This document shows, one piece after another, positions 1 through 6,268 of a stretch of 6,357 nt of DNA. The stretch covers positions 1-6,357 of the forward strand of contig JAOULB010000123.1 of the NCBI GenBank assembly GCA_029882235.1, written 5' to 3'. Below the pieces are notes generated by a model. The model was given only the letters and a program-made list of their open reading frames with translations, searched no databases and was not told where the DNA came from. The DNA is from Gammaproteobacteria bacterium. GTDB lineage: Bacteria; Pseudomonadota; Gammaproteobacteria; UBA6429; Thiohalophilaceae. A program made the translations under genes and the position numbers. Every line of letters begins with the position of its first letter. Positions within the stretch are counted from its first letter, which is position 1.

Positions 1-48
1 GAGTTTCTCTACAATCGCAAAATTCCAGATGTGAATATGGTTAAGCAT
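1..48 (-). CDS. recN: RecN, DNA repair ATPase (N-terminal fragment, runs off window)
   Basis: Only the first 16 codons are present, read leftwards from an ATG at 48-46. They translate as MLNHIHIWNFAIVEKL, which matches the conserved RecN opening (hydrophobic strand, then NFAIV just before the Walker A region). RecN is an SMC-like cytoplasmic ATPase that acts in recombinational repair of double-strand breaks. An AGGAG lies at 67-63, 14 nt before the ATG; this spacing is long, but the homology fixes the start. The gene begins 62 bp after the nadK stop on the same strand, and nadK-recN is a common gammaproteobacterial pair, so co-transcription is likely. The call rests on a short stretch plus context; the Walker motifs lie outside the window. 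Confidence 0.85.
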   Translation of the reverse strand, partial: MLNHIHIWNFAIVEKL

Positions 49-110
49 GGGTGATATGGCTACTCCTGTTGCGGCCCATCATAGACAAAGCCGCCGAACA
101 TCTGCAAGAG

Positions 111-986
111 CTAAAAGTGCTCACCCCAATGGAGTTTGGCCCGTAATATTTCGTAGGCATCATGTTTCCGCGGGTGAATCAGGCGTACAACCTTGTCTTT
201 TTTCTGAATTAGCACCTTGTCACCCGAGACCAGACCAAGATTGATCTGACCATCACAGGAGACTTGCGCCTTGGCCGTGCTTTTCTTGACCACAATCTCA
301 ATTTTGCTATCGCCATCAATCACGATGGGACGATAGCTCATGGTGTGCGGGCAAATTGGCACCAGCACCATGGCATCCATATCCGATTCGAGGATGGGGC
401 CGCCACCAGAAAGTGCATAGGCAGTTGAACCCGTTGGTGTTGATACGATCAGGCCATCAGAACGCATTGCATTGAGAAACTTGCCGTTGATATAGGTTTC
501 AGTCTCAATCATACGGGCAACTTCCCACTTGTGGACCACGACATCATTAAAGGCATCGCTATGGCTCTTGGTGCCGTCCTGATGATGAATCGAGGCATCA
601 AGCAGAATGCGGTGCTCCTCTTCATAATCACCATTGAGAATTTCACCGATCCGTTCTTTCATTTCATTTGGAGAAATGTCCACCAGAAAACCGAGTCGGC
701 CCAGATTAACGCCGACGATAGGTACATTCGAATCGACCATATTCCGGGCTGCGTTGAGCAAGGAGCCGTCACCACCGATGGTTATCGCAAGGTCACATTG
801 TTTGCCCATTTCTTCCTGACATGCAGTAGGAAGCGTGTTATTCGATAGTGTGGTTGCGGTATTGTCTTCAAGTATGACTTCGCAGCCCTGTTCCAGCAGA
901 AACTGACTCAGCTGCAGCAGAGTTTCTCCCGCTTCAGGAACACCGTACTTTCCAATCAGGCCGATTTTATTAAATTCTCGTGGCAT
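111..986 (-). CDS. nadK: NAD kinase
   Basis: Phosphorylates NAD to NADP using ATP (or polyphosphate in some family members), the last step of NADP synthesis, in the cytosol. The 291-aa length is essentially that of E. coli NadK (292). Visible family motifs are GGDGS at residues 71-75 (catalytic Asp73), NDVVVH at 147-152 (the NE/D motif) and the glycine-rich SDGLIVSTPTGSTAY at 176-190, followed by SGGGPIL at 193-199 and PHTMSYRP at 213-220. The start is an ATG at 986-984 giving MPREFNKIGLIG, the usual N-terminal beta strand; the ribosome site is weak (an AAG just before the ATG, a TGAGAA further up). It is divergent from hrcA across 170 bp and lies upstream of recN. I found no convincing promoter for it. 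Nothing in the protein suggests damage. Confidence 0.97.
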   Translation of the reverse strand: MPREFNKIGLIGKYGVPEAGETLLQLSQFLLEQGCEVILEDNTATTLSNNTLPTACQEEMGKQCDLAITIGGDGSLLNAARNMVDSNVPIVGVNLGRLGFLVDISPNEMKERIGEILNGDYEEEHRILLDASIHHQDGTKSHSDAFNDVVVHKWEVARMIETETYINGKFLNAMRSDGLIVSTPTGSTAYALSGGGPILESDMDAMVLVPICPHTMSYRPIVIDGDSKIEIVVKKSTAKAQVSCDGQINLGLVSGDKVLIQKKDKVVRLIHPRKHDAYEILRAKLHWGEHF

Positions 987-1096
987 CTTTATTTAATTAT
1001 TCTCAGTATCGTTGACGCAAACTTATCACAGGAATCGAGCGGGTGCTATGAACACGGTACCTAACTGCAACTGGTTCCAGTAGTGAGAAAATATTT

Positions 1097-1123
1097 TTAG
1101 CACTCAGGACTAGGGAGTGCTAA
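1097..1123. promoter_or_regulatory. CIRCE operator (HrcA binding site)
   Basis: A perfect inverted repeat, TTAGCACTC (1097-1105), 9-bp spacer (1106-1114), GAGTGCTAA (1115-1123). This matches the classical CIRCE consensus TTAGCACTC-N9-GAGTGCTAA at all 18 arm positions. CIRCE is the operator bound by the HrcA repressor, and its 3' end lies 33 bp before the hrcA start, so autoregulation of hrcA and of readthrough into grpE-dnaK-dnaJ is expected. No second copy was seen in the window. The site lies far from the nadK start, so an effect on nadK is possible but not suggested. Confidence 0.97.
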
Positions 1124-1130
1124 ATCCAGC

Positions 1131-1139
1131 TGCTACAAT
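1131..1139 (+). promoter_or_regulatory. Probable hrcA promoter, extended -10 type
   Basis: TGCTACAAT at 1131-1139 combines a TG extension with a -10 hexamer TACAAT (5 of 6 to TATAAT). The -35 position (about 1110-1116) has no recognisable hexamer and falls on the CIRCE spacer and the start of its right arm, so HrcA bound there would block polymerase. Transcription would start near 1146, leaving a leader of only about 11 nt. A competing possibility is TTATCA (1023-1028) with TATGAA (1047-1052, preceded by TGC), which would put CIRCE in the 5' leader. Inference from motifs only. Confidence 0.5.
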
Positions 1140-1156
1140 ACGTAGAACATATTCAA

Positions 1157-2209
1157 ATGCAGGCTGTTGTTTTGAGTAAATCACCCCTTGTTAATGACCG
1201 CGCGCAAACGCTGCTAAAAAACCTGATTGAGCACTATATTCGGGATGGCCAACCTGTTGGCTCAAGAACTCTGGTTAAAGACTGCAAGTTAAACCTGAGT
1301 CCGGCCACGGTAAGAAATGTGATGTCAGATCTGGAAGATGCCGGTTTAATTGTTGCGCCGCATACTTCGTCTGGACGTATACCGACAGATAAGGGCTACC
1401 GTCTGTTTGTCGACAGCCTTCTCACCGTTAAACCCATTCGCAACAATATACTGGAAAAGCTGAAGCTTGAGCTGCCAAAAAATATTCCTTCCGAACAACT
1501 TCTGGGCAATGCCTCTTCCCTGTTATCGAATGTGACAAGCATGGCTGGCGTGGTGATGGTGCCACGGCGCGAGCAGGTCACCTTTAAGCATGTTGAATTT
1601 CTCCCCCTCTCTGCGAATCGAGTACTGGTGATTCTGGTCGTCAATTCTGAAGAGGTACAGAACAAGGTTATCCAGACCGATCGGGCCTACAGCAGCAGTG
1701 AGTTACAGCAGGCATCGGGCTATTTAAATAGTGAGTTTGCCGGACTTGATTTAACGGAAGTCAGAGAACGCTTACTGGGTAGTATGAAACAGATGCGAGA
1801 AGACATGAATCGCATCATGCTCTCAGCGATGGATGTGACGGATCAGGTGCTGACAGAAAAACAGAATAGTGATTATGTCATGGCGGGTGAAACCAACCTG
1901 ATGAATTACGCTGAAATGGGTGATATTGGCAAATTACGTCAGTTATTCGATGCCTTTAATACTAAAAATGATCTGCTGCACCTGCTGGATAAATCGATTC
2001 ATGCTGAGGGTATGCAGATTTTTATTGGCGACGAATCGGGACATGCCGTCCTGCAGGAATGCTCGGTGATCACCTCACCTTATAAGGTTGATAACCAGGT
2101 CGTCGGTGTTCTGGGGGTTATCGGCCCGACCAGAATGGCTTATGATCGGGTTATCCCGATTGTGGATGTGACCGCAAAATTATTAAGTTCGGTCTTGAGC
2201 TCGGAATAA
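1157..2209 (+). CDS. hrcA: HrcA, heat-inducible transcription repressor
   Basis: Repressor of class I heat-shock genes that binds CIRCE; in Bacillus its activity depends on GroEL/GroES, which links repression to chaperone load. The 350-aa product has the family layout: an N-terminal winged helix (about residues 14-85) with LSPATVRNVMSDLEDAGL at 47-64 and the SSGRIPTDKGYRLFVD signature at 71-86, then the GAF-like and dimerisation regions, ending in VIGPTRMAYDRVIPIVD near the C terminus. The ATG at 1157 has no visible Shine-Dalgarno. A TTG at 1172, preceded by AGG at 1161-1163, is an alternative that would drop five residues and still keep the DNA-binding domain. First gene of the operon, directly behind CIRCE. 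Presence of HrcA alongside sigma-32-like promoters is unlike E. coli, which lacks hrcA. Confidence 0.96.
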   Translation: MQAVVLSKSPLVNDRAQTLLKNLIEHYIRDGQPVGSRTLVKDCKLNLSPATVRNVMSDLEDAGLIVAPHTSSGRIPTDKGYRLFVDSLLTVKPIRNNILEKLKLELPKNIPSEQLLGNASSLLSNVTSMAGVVMVPRREQVTFKHVEFLPLSANRVLVILVVNSEEVQNKVIQTDRAYSSSELQQASGYLNSEFAGLDLTEVRERLLGSMKQMREDMNRIMLSAMDVTDQVLTEKQNSDYVMAGETNLMNYAEMGDIGKLRQLFDAFNTKNDLLHLLDKSIHAEGMQIFIGDESGHAVLQECSVITSPYKVDNQVVGVLGVIGPTRMAYDRVIPIVDVTAKLLSSVLSSE

Positions 2210-2221
2210 TCATCCCTATAT
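2194..2221 (+). promoter_or_regulatory. Putative sigma-32 heat-shock promoter for grpE
   Basis: CTTGAGC (2194-2200), 13-bp spacer, CCCTATAT (2214-2221). Compared with the E. coli RpoH consensus CTTGAAA-N11-16-CCCCATNT, the -35 matches at 5 of 7 and the -10 at 6 of 7 defined positions, with a favoured spacing. The -35 box is inside the last codons of hrcA and the -10 is just past its stop. Transcription would begin near 2228, about 70 nt before the grpE start. Motif-based inference; no expression data. Confidence 0.6.
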
Positions 2222-2286
2222 CCCGAAGTAGTATTTATTAGGCCTGCTACAACAGGCTGGATGGATTTTGTCAATTTGCCTGAAGT

Positions 2287-2293
2287 GGAGAGG
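2287..2293 (+). promoter_or_regulatory. Shine-Dalgarno site that sets the grpE start
   Basis: GGAGAGG lies 6 nt (from the GGAG) before the ATG at 2297. The in-frame ATG upstream at 2261 has no such site and would add 12 residues without similarity to GrpE N termini, so 2297 is preferred. Confidence 0.8.
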
Positions 2294-2296
2294 CCA

Positions 2297-2902
2297 ATGA
2301 GTGATAAAGAAATGGATCAAACCGAGCAGGAGCAGCTTAACGAAGAAGTTGCCGAGTCAGAGGCTCAGCAACAAGCAGATACCGGCGATGATCTTAGTCA
2401 GCGTTTGAGTGAAACGGAAGCTAAGGCGCAGGAACACTGGGATCAGCTGCTGAGAACAAAGGCAGAAATGGATAACCTGCGTCGTCGCACAGAGCGCGAT
2501 CTGGAAAATGCACACAAGTATGCCCTGGAGCGGTTTGCACTCGAGTTATTGCCTGTCAAAGATAGTCTTGAGATGGGACTGAGTGCTGCGGAAAACGAAG
2601 GCGCTGAGGTCGCAAGCCTGAAAGAAGGTACTGAGCTGACTTTGAAAATGCTGGAAACAGCCATGGAGAAATTCGGCATAGCACATGTTCATCCCATTGA
2701 TGAGGTTTTTAACCCGGAATTGCATCAGGCGATCAGCATGCTGGAATCGGTTGATAAGGCGCCGAATACAGTTATCGATGTGATGCAAAAGGGCTATACC
2801 CTGAATGATCGTCTGATTCGACCCGCCATGGTTGTGGTCTCAAAAGCGAGTAGTGCTGATTCAGAAGATGAAACCGGAACAAATATCGACGAACAGGCTT
2901 GA
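2297..2902 (+). CDS. grpE: GrpE, nucleotide exchange factor of DnaK
   Basis: Dimeric cytosolic co-chaperone that releases ADP from DnaK and so resets it for substrate release; in E. coli it also acts as a thermosensor. From the ATG at 2297 the product is 201 aa (E. coli 197). It has an acidic, Gln/Glu-rich disordered N terminus, a long coiled-coil helix leading into KAEMDNLRRRTERDLENAHK, the ALERFALELLPVKDSLEMGL segment, and the C-terminal beta-wing region with HQAISMLES and QKGYTLNDRLIRPAMV, all hallmarks of the family. An ATG at 2261 would give 213 aa but lacks a ribosome site. The gene is 87 bp after hrcA and 79 bp before dnaK in the operon, with its own candidate heat-shock promoter at 2194-2221. 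No sign of damage. Confidence 0.96.
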   Translation: MSDKEMDQTEQEQLNEEVAESEAQQQADTGDDLSQRLSETEAKAQEHWDQLLRTKAEMDNLRRRTERDLENAHKYALERFALELLPVKDSLEMGLSAAENEGAEVASLKEGTELTLKMLETAMEKFGIAHVHPIDEVFNPELHQAISMLESVDKAPNTVIDVMQKGYTLNDRLIRPAMVVVSKASSADSEDETGTNIDEQA

Positions 2903-2925
2903 ACTCGGTTCAAATGGCCTTATGT
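2898..2925 (+). promoter_or_regulatory. Putative sigma-32 heat-shock promoter for dnaK
   Basis: CTTGAAC (2898-2904), 13-bp spacer, CCTTATGT (2918-2925). The -35 matches the RpoH consensus CTTGAAA at 6 of 7 positions and the -10 matches CCCCATNT at 5 of 7. The -35 box overlaps the grpE stop codon (2900-2902). It shares the spacing and the CTTGA-N2-TCGG beginning with the candidate promoter before grpE. Transcription would start near 2932, giving a leader of about 50 nt that is very AT-rich and contains the dnaK ribosome site. Confidence 0.55.
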
Positions 2926-2981
2926 ACTAAAGCAGAATGGTATTAATTTAAATTTAATCAAAGATTTGGAGAATTACGGAA

Positions 2982-4913
2982 ATGGGCAAGATTATCGGAA
3001 TTGACCTGGGCACAACTAACTCCTGCGTTGCAGTGATGGAAGGCGGCAGCCCAAAGGTAATTGAAAACAGCGAAGGTGATCGTACTACTCCCTCCATCGT
3101 CGCCTTTACCGGTGATGATGTCCTGGTGGGTCAGTCTGCAAAGCGTCAGGCGGTCACTAATCCGGCGAATACACTGTTTGCTGTCAAACGTTTGATTGGA
3201 CGTAAATTTACTGATGCCGAAGTCCAGAAAGATATCGACATGGTGCCTTACAAGATTATTAAGGCCGACAATGGCGATGCCTGGGTTGAGGCCGAAGGCA
3301 AGAAAATGGCAGCACCGGAAATATCAGCGCGCGTGCTGCAGAAAATGAAAAAGACTGCCGAAGATTATCTCGGTGAAGAAGTGACTGAGGCCGTCATCAC
3401 TGTTCCAGCGTACTTTAATGACTCACAGCGTCAGGCCACTAAAGATGCCGGTAAGATCGCTGGTCTTGAAGTCAAACGTATTATCAATGAGCCAACGGCT
3501 GCGGCACTGGCCTTTGGTATGGATAAGAAAGAAGGTGACCGCAAGGTTGCAGTATATGACCTCGGTGGTGGTACTTTTGATATCTCGATTATTGAAATTG
3601 CCGACATCGATGGCGAACACCAGATCGAAGTATTGTCTACCAATGGTGATACCTTCCTCGGTGGTGAAGATTTCGACATGCGCCTGATTGATTATCTGGC
3701 AGAAGAATTCAAGAAAGAACAGGGTATTGATCTGAAAGGTGATCCCCTGGCGATGCAGCGCCTGAAAGAAGCCGCTGAAAAGGCCAAGATTGAACTTTCT
3801 TCATCTTCACAGACCGATGTTAACCTGCCTTACGTTACGGCAGATGCCACTGGCCCTAAACATTTAAATATTAAAGTGACACGTGCCAAGCTCGAATCAC
3901 TGGTTGAAGACCTGATCGCTCGTTCTATTGAACCCTGTAAGGTTGCATTAAAAGATGCGGGCCTGTCAGCTTCAGAGATTGATGATGTGATTCTGGTCGG
4001 TGGTCAGATTCGTATGCCGAAAGTACAGGAAGCGGTACAGGAATTCTTTGGTAAGGAACCACGTAAAGACGTGAATCCTGATGAAGCGGTTGCCGTGGGT
4101 GCCTCGATTCAGGGTGGTGTACTCGGTGGTGAAGTTAAAGATGTACTGCTGCTCGACGTTACACCGCTGTCACTGGGTATTGAAACTCTTGGTGGTGTGA
4201 TGACCAAGCTCATCGATAAGAACACCACGATTCCAACCAAAGCGAATCAGGTGTTCTCAACAGCCGATGACAATCAGAATGCGGTAACAGTGCATGTCCT
4301 ACAGGGTGAACGTGAGCGTGCCGACGGCAATAAATCACTGGGTCGATTTGATTTAACCGATATCCCACCTGCGCCACGGGGTATGCCACAGATTGAAGTG
4401 ACCTTTGATATTGATGCCAATGGTATCCTGAATGTATCCGCTAAGGATAAAGGTACGGGTAAAGAGCAATCGATTATCATCAAGGCCTCAAGTGGTCTGT
4501 CTGATGACGAAATCGACAAGATGGTGAAGGACGCTGAAGCGCATGCGGCCGAAGATCAGAAATTCCATGAATTGGTGAGTGCGCGAAATCAGGGCGACAA
4601 TATGATTCACGCCGTTCGTAAATCGATGGATGAACTGGGTGACGATAAACTTGAAGCCGGTGAAAAAGACAGCATCGAAGCTGCTATCAAAGACCTTGAA
4701 GAAGCACTCAAAGGTGATGATATTGCTGCAATCGAAGCCAAGACCAAGGCCCTGACCGATGCCTCTGCGAAAATGGCGGAACGCCTGTATGCAGAAAAAG
4801 GTGCGGACGCTGCAGGTGCAGCGCCCGGTGCTGAGGCAGGTCAACAGCAACAGGATGCAGCCGATGATGTTGTCGATGCTGAATTCGAAGAGGTTGATGA
4901 CACCAAGAAATAA
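2982..4913 (+). CDS. dnaK: DnaK, Hsp70 chaperone
   Basis: ATP-dependent chaperone that binds exposed hydrophobic peptides, working with DnaJ and GrpE; in E. coli it also feeds back on sigma-32. The 643-aa product (E. coli 638) contains every Hsp70 landmark: IDLGTTNSC at residues 7-15 (phosphate loop), VYDLGGGTFDISII with Asp193 and Thr198 (E. coli Thr199 equivalent), the DVLLLD interdomain linker at 387-392, the beta substrate-binding domain, a helical lid, then an Ala/Gly/Gln-rich tail ending DVVDAEFEEVDDTKK. Start is an ATG with GGAG at 2968-2971, 10 nt upstream. One oddity: the usually VGGQTRMP motif reads VGGQIRMP, with Ile at 343. Otherwise very close to enterobacterial DnaK. Lies between grpE and dnaJ, with a candidate heat-shock promoter before it. 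Confidence 0.99.
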   Translation: MGKIIGIDLGTTNSCVAVMEGGSPKVIENSEGDRTTPSIVAFTGDDVLVGQSAKRQAVTNPANTLFAVKRLIGRKFTDAEVQKDIDMVPYKIIKADNGDAWVEAEGKKMAAPEISARVLQKMKKTAEDYLGEEVTEAVITVPAYFNDSQRQATKDAGKIAGLEVKRIINEPTAAALAFGMDKKEGDRKVAVYDLGGGTFDISIIEIADIDGEHQIEVLSTNGDTFLGGEDFDMRLIDYLAEEFKKEQGIDLKGDPLAMQRLKEAAEKAKIELSSSSQTDVNLPYVTADATGPKHLNIKVTRAKLESLVEDLIARSIEPCKVALKDAGLSASEIDDVILVGGQIRMPKVQEAVQEFFGKEPRKDVNPDEAVAVGASIQGGVLGGEVKDVLLLDVTPLSLGIETLGGVMTKLIDKNTTIPTKANQVFSTADDNQNAVTVHVLQGERERADGNKSLGRFDLTDIPPAPRGMPQIEVTFDIDANGILNVSAKDKGTGKEQSIIIKASSGLSDDEIDKMVKDAEAHAAEDQKFHELVSARNQGDNMIHAVRKSMDELGDDKLEAGEKDSIEAAIKDLEEALKGDDIAAIEAKTKALTDASAKMAERLYAEKGADAAGAAPGAEAGQQQQDAADDVVDAEFEEVDDTKK

Positions 4914-4936
4914 TTAAGCTGGATGACCAGTTTAAT
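4913..4936 (+). other. Hairpin immediately after the dnaK stop
   Basis: Positions 4913-4922 can pair with 4927-4936 in a 10-bp stem including one G-U pair, closed by an ATGA loop. It begins at the last base of the dnaK stop codon. It is not followed by a T-run, so it is not a standard terminator; mRNA 3'-end protection or processing is possible. Structure inferred by eye. Confidence 0.45.
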
Positions 4937-4944
4937 GAGTAACA

Positions 4945-4973
4945 AACAGGCGCAGGGAGACCATGCGCCTGTT
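4945..4973 (+). other. Strong dnaK-dnaJ intergenic hairpin, possible attenuator
   Basis: AACAGGCGCA (4945-4954) is perfectly complementary to TGCGCCTGTT (4964-4973) across a 9-nt loop, giving a 10-bp GC-rich stem. The following bases (ATTGTATCTG) are only mildly T-rich, so a weak terminator or RNA-processing site that reduces dnaJ relative to dnaK is more likely than full termination. The dnaJ start is 43 nt downstream, and I see no promoter in between. Confidence 0.6.
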
Positions 4974-5016
4974 ATTGTATCTGTAACGAGAAACTACGAA
5001 ACCTTAATGAGAAACC

Positions 5017-6159
5017 ATGGCAGATAAGCGCGACTATTACGAAGTACTGGGTATTGCCAAAAATGCCAGCGAGGCCGAGATCAAAAAGGCCTTCAAGCGC
5101 ATGGCTATGAAGTTCCATCCTGATCGTAATGCCGATAATCCTGACGCGGAAGAAAAATTCAAAGAAGCCAAAGAAGCCTACGACGTTCTTAGCGATGCAC
5201 AGAAACGTGCAGCCTATGATCAGTTTGGTCATGCTGGTGTTGATCACAGTGCCGGAGGCGGTGCTGGCTTTGGTGGTGGTGCCAGCTTCTCAGATATTTT
5301 TGGTGATGTCTTTGGCGATATCTTTGGTGGTGGCGGTGGTCCCGGCGGCGGTGGTCAACGTGTCTATCGTGGCGCCGATTTACGTTATAACCTCGAACTC
5401 ACTCTTGAAGAAGCCGTTGGTGGGACTAGTGTTAATATTCGCATCCCAACACATGTTCACTGTGATGAATGTGGTGGTACGGGTGCCAAGAAAGGTAGCA
5501 GCCCAACGACCTGTACGACCTGTGGTGGTCATGGTCAGGTACGTATGCAGCAGGGCTTTTTCTCGCTACAACAAACCTGCCCACGTTGTAATGGCAATGG
5601 CAAAATGATCAGTGACCCCTGTGGCAAATGCCACGGCCAGGGGCTTGTCAGAAAAAGTAAAACCCTTTCAGTCAAAGTACCTGCAGGTGTTGATACCGGC
5701 GATCGTATTCGTCTTTCCGGTGAAGGTGAGGCGGGTGAGAACGGAGGCCCAGCCGGGGATCTGTATGTTCATGTACAGGTTAAGGAACATGCCATCTTTA
5801 CTCGCGATGGTAATGATCTGTTCTGCGATGTGCCAGTGAGTTTTGTTATGGCCAGTCTGGGGGGAGATATGGAAGTTCCAACTCTCAACGGTAAGGTAAA
5901 ACTGAAAATACCCGCAGAAACCCAGTCAGGAAAATTGTTCCGGCTGCGCGGCAAGGGTGTGATATCCCCGCGACATGGTAGTCAGGGGGATCTGCTTTGT
6001 CGTGTCATGGTTGAAACACCGGTGAACCTGACCAAAAAACAGAAAGAACTACTTGAAGAGCTTGGCAACTCAATGAATGAGGATAGTGTGCAGCATAGCC
6101 CACGTGCATCATCCTGGCTGGATGGTGTGAAGAAGTTCTTCGAAGATATGAAATCCTAA
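5017..6159 (+). CDS. dnaJ: DnaJ, Hsp40 co-chaperone
   Basis: Delivers unfolded substrates to DnaK and stimulates its ATPase. The 380-aa product (E. coli 376) is a complete type I Hsp40. The J domain covers about residues 4-70 with the HPD triad at 34-36. A Gly/Phe-rich linker follows (about 74-118), including the DIFGDVFGDIFGG segment. Four zinc-binding CxxCxGxG repeats have cysteine pairs at 149/152, 166/169, 188/191 and 202/205. The C-terminal substrate-binding domains end in SWLDGVKKFFEDMKS, a typical gammaproteobacterial tail. The ribosome site is weak (GAG at 5009-5011). It lies 103 bp after dnaK behind two hairpins, and no separate promoter is evident, so expression probably depends on readthrough from dnaK. 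Confidence 0.99.
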   Translation: MADKRDYYEVLGIAKNASEAEIKKAFKRMAMKFHPDRNADNPDAEEKFKEAKEAYDVLSDAQKRAAYDQFGHAGVDHSAGGGAGFGGGASFSDIFGDVFGDIFGGGGGPGGGGQRVYRGADLRYNLELTLEEAVGGTSVNIRIPTHVHCDECGGTGAKKGSSPTTCTTCGGHGQVRMQQGFFSLQQTCPRCNGNGKMISDPCGKCHGQGLVRKSKTLSVKVPAGVDTGDRIRLSGEGEAGENGGPAGDLYVHVQVKEHAIFTRDGNDLFCDVPVSFVMASLGGDMEVPTLNGKVKLKIPAETQSGKLFRLRGKGVISPRHGSQGDLLCRVMVETPVNLTKKQKELLEELGNSMNEDSVQHSPRASSWLDGVKKFFEDMKS

Positions 6160-6163
6160 AAAA

Positions 6164-6253
6164 TTCACCTCCAAGTCACCAAGTCGCCAAGATTAATTTT
6201 GTTTTTTAGCCATAACACATTTATTCTTGGGGTCTTCGTGTCTTGGCGGTGAA
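6164..6253. repeat. Large imperfect palindromic element filling the dnaJ-dapB gap
   Basis: The 29-bp left arm (6164-6192) and right arm (6225-6253) are inverted copies agreeing at 24 of 29 positions, separated by a 32-bp T-rich centre. Three more pairs are possible at 6194-6196 with 6221-6223. Each arm begins TTCACC and then has an 8-bp periodicity: CCAAGTCA, CCAAGTCG, CCAAGATT in the left arm; CCAAGACA, CGAAGACC, CCAAGAAT on the complement of the right arm. It starts 5 bp from the dnaJ stop and ends 15 bp before dapB. No T-run follows the right arm; a T6 follows the structure on the minus strand (complement of 6158-6163). From memory it resembles dispersed intergenic palindromes of many environmental bacteria, which are non-coding; that cannot be checked here. 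No clear target duplication. Confidence 0.8.
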
Positions 6254-6268
6254 AATCAGGTAATAATA

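Noticed and set aside
75..98. GCGGC / GCCGC inverted pair between nadK and recN on the minus strand
   Set aside because: Five-bp stem with a 14-nt loop and no T-run; too weak to call a terminator.
531..848. Open frame of 105 codons on the plus strand opposite nadK
   Set aside because: Antisense shadow of a clearly conserved gene, with no recognisable motifs and no ribosome site.
987..1096. Minus-strand promoter for nadK in the divergent region
   Set aside because: Candidates such as GATAAG or GATACT lack a -35 at proper spacing; nothing good enough to list.
2241..2258. Hairpin GGCCTG / CAGGCT with a 6-nt loop between hrcA and grpE, considered as a terminator
   Set aside because: The stem is only 6 bp with one G-U pair and has no T-run directly after it; termination here would also separate hrcA from its operon. 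At most a leader structure.
2261..2296. Upstream ATG for grpE adding 12 residues
   Set aside because: No ribosome site, while the ATG at 2297 has GGAGAGG at good spacing and gives a typical GrpE N terminus.
2938..2946. TGGTATTAA as an extended -10 vegetative promoter for dnaK
   Set aside because: Only 4 of 6 in the hexamer and no convincing -35; AT-rich leader makes chance matches likely.
4488..4850. Open frame of 120 codons on the minus strand opposite the 3' part of dnaK
   Set aside because: Antisense shadow; composition follows the DnaK coding strand and no family is recognised.
5129..5608. Open frame of 159 codons in another frame within dnaJ
   Set aside because: Low-complexity Val/Ala-rich translation produced by reading the Gly-rich dnaJ region out of frame.
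6164..6192. CCAAGTCA-type octamers considered as a CRISPR or simple tandem array
   Set aside because: Units are 8 bp, contiguous without spacers and mirrored in an inverted arm, so a palindromic element fits better.
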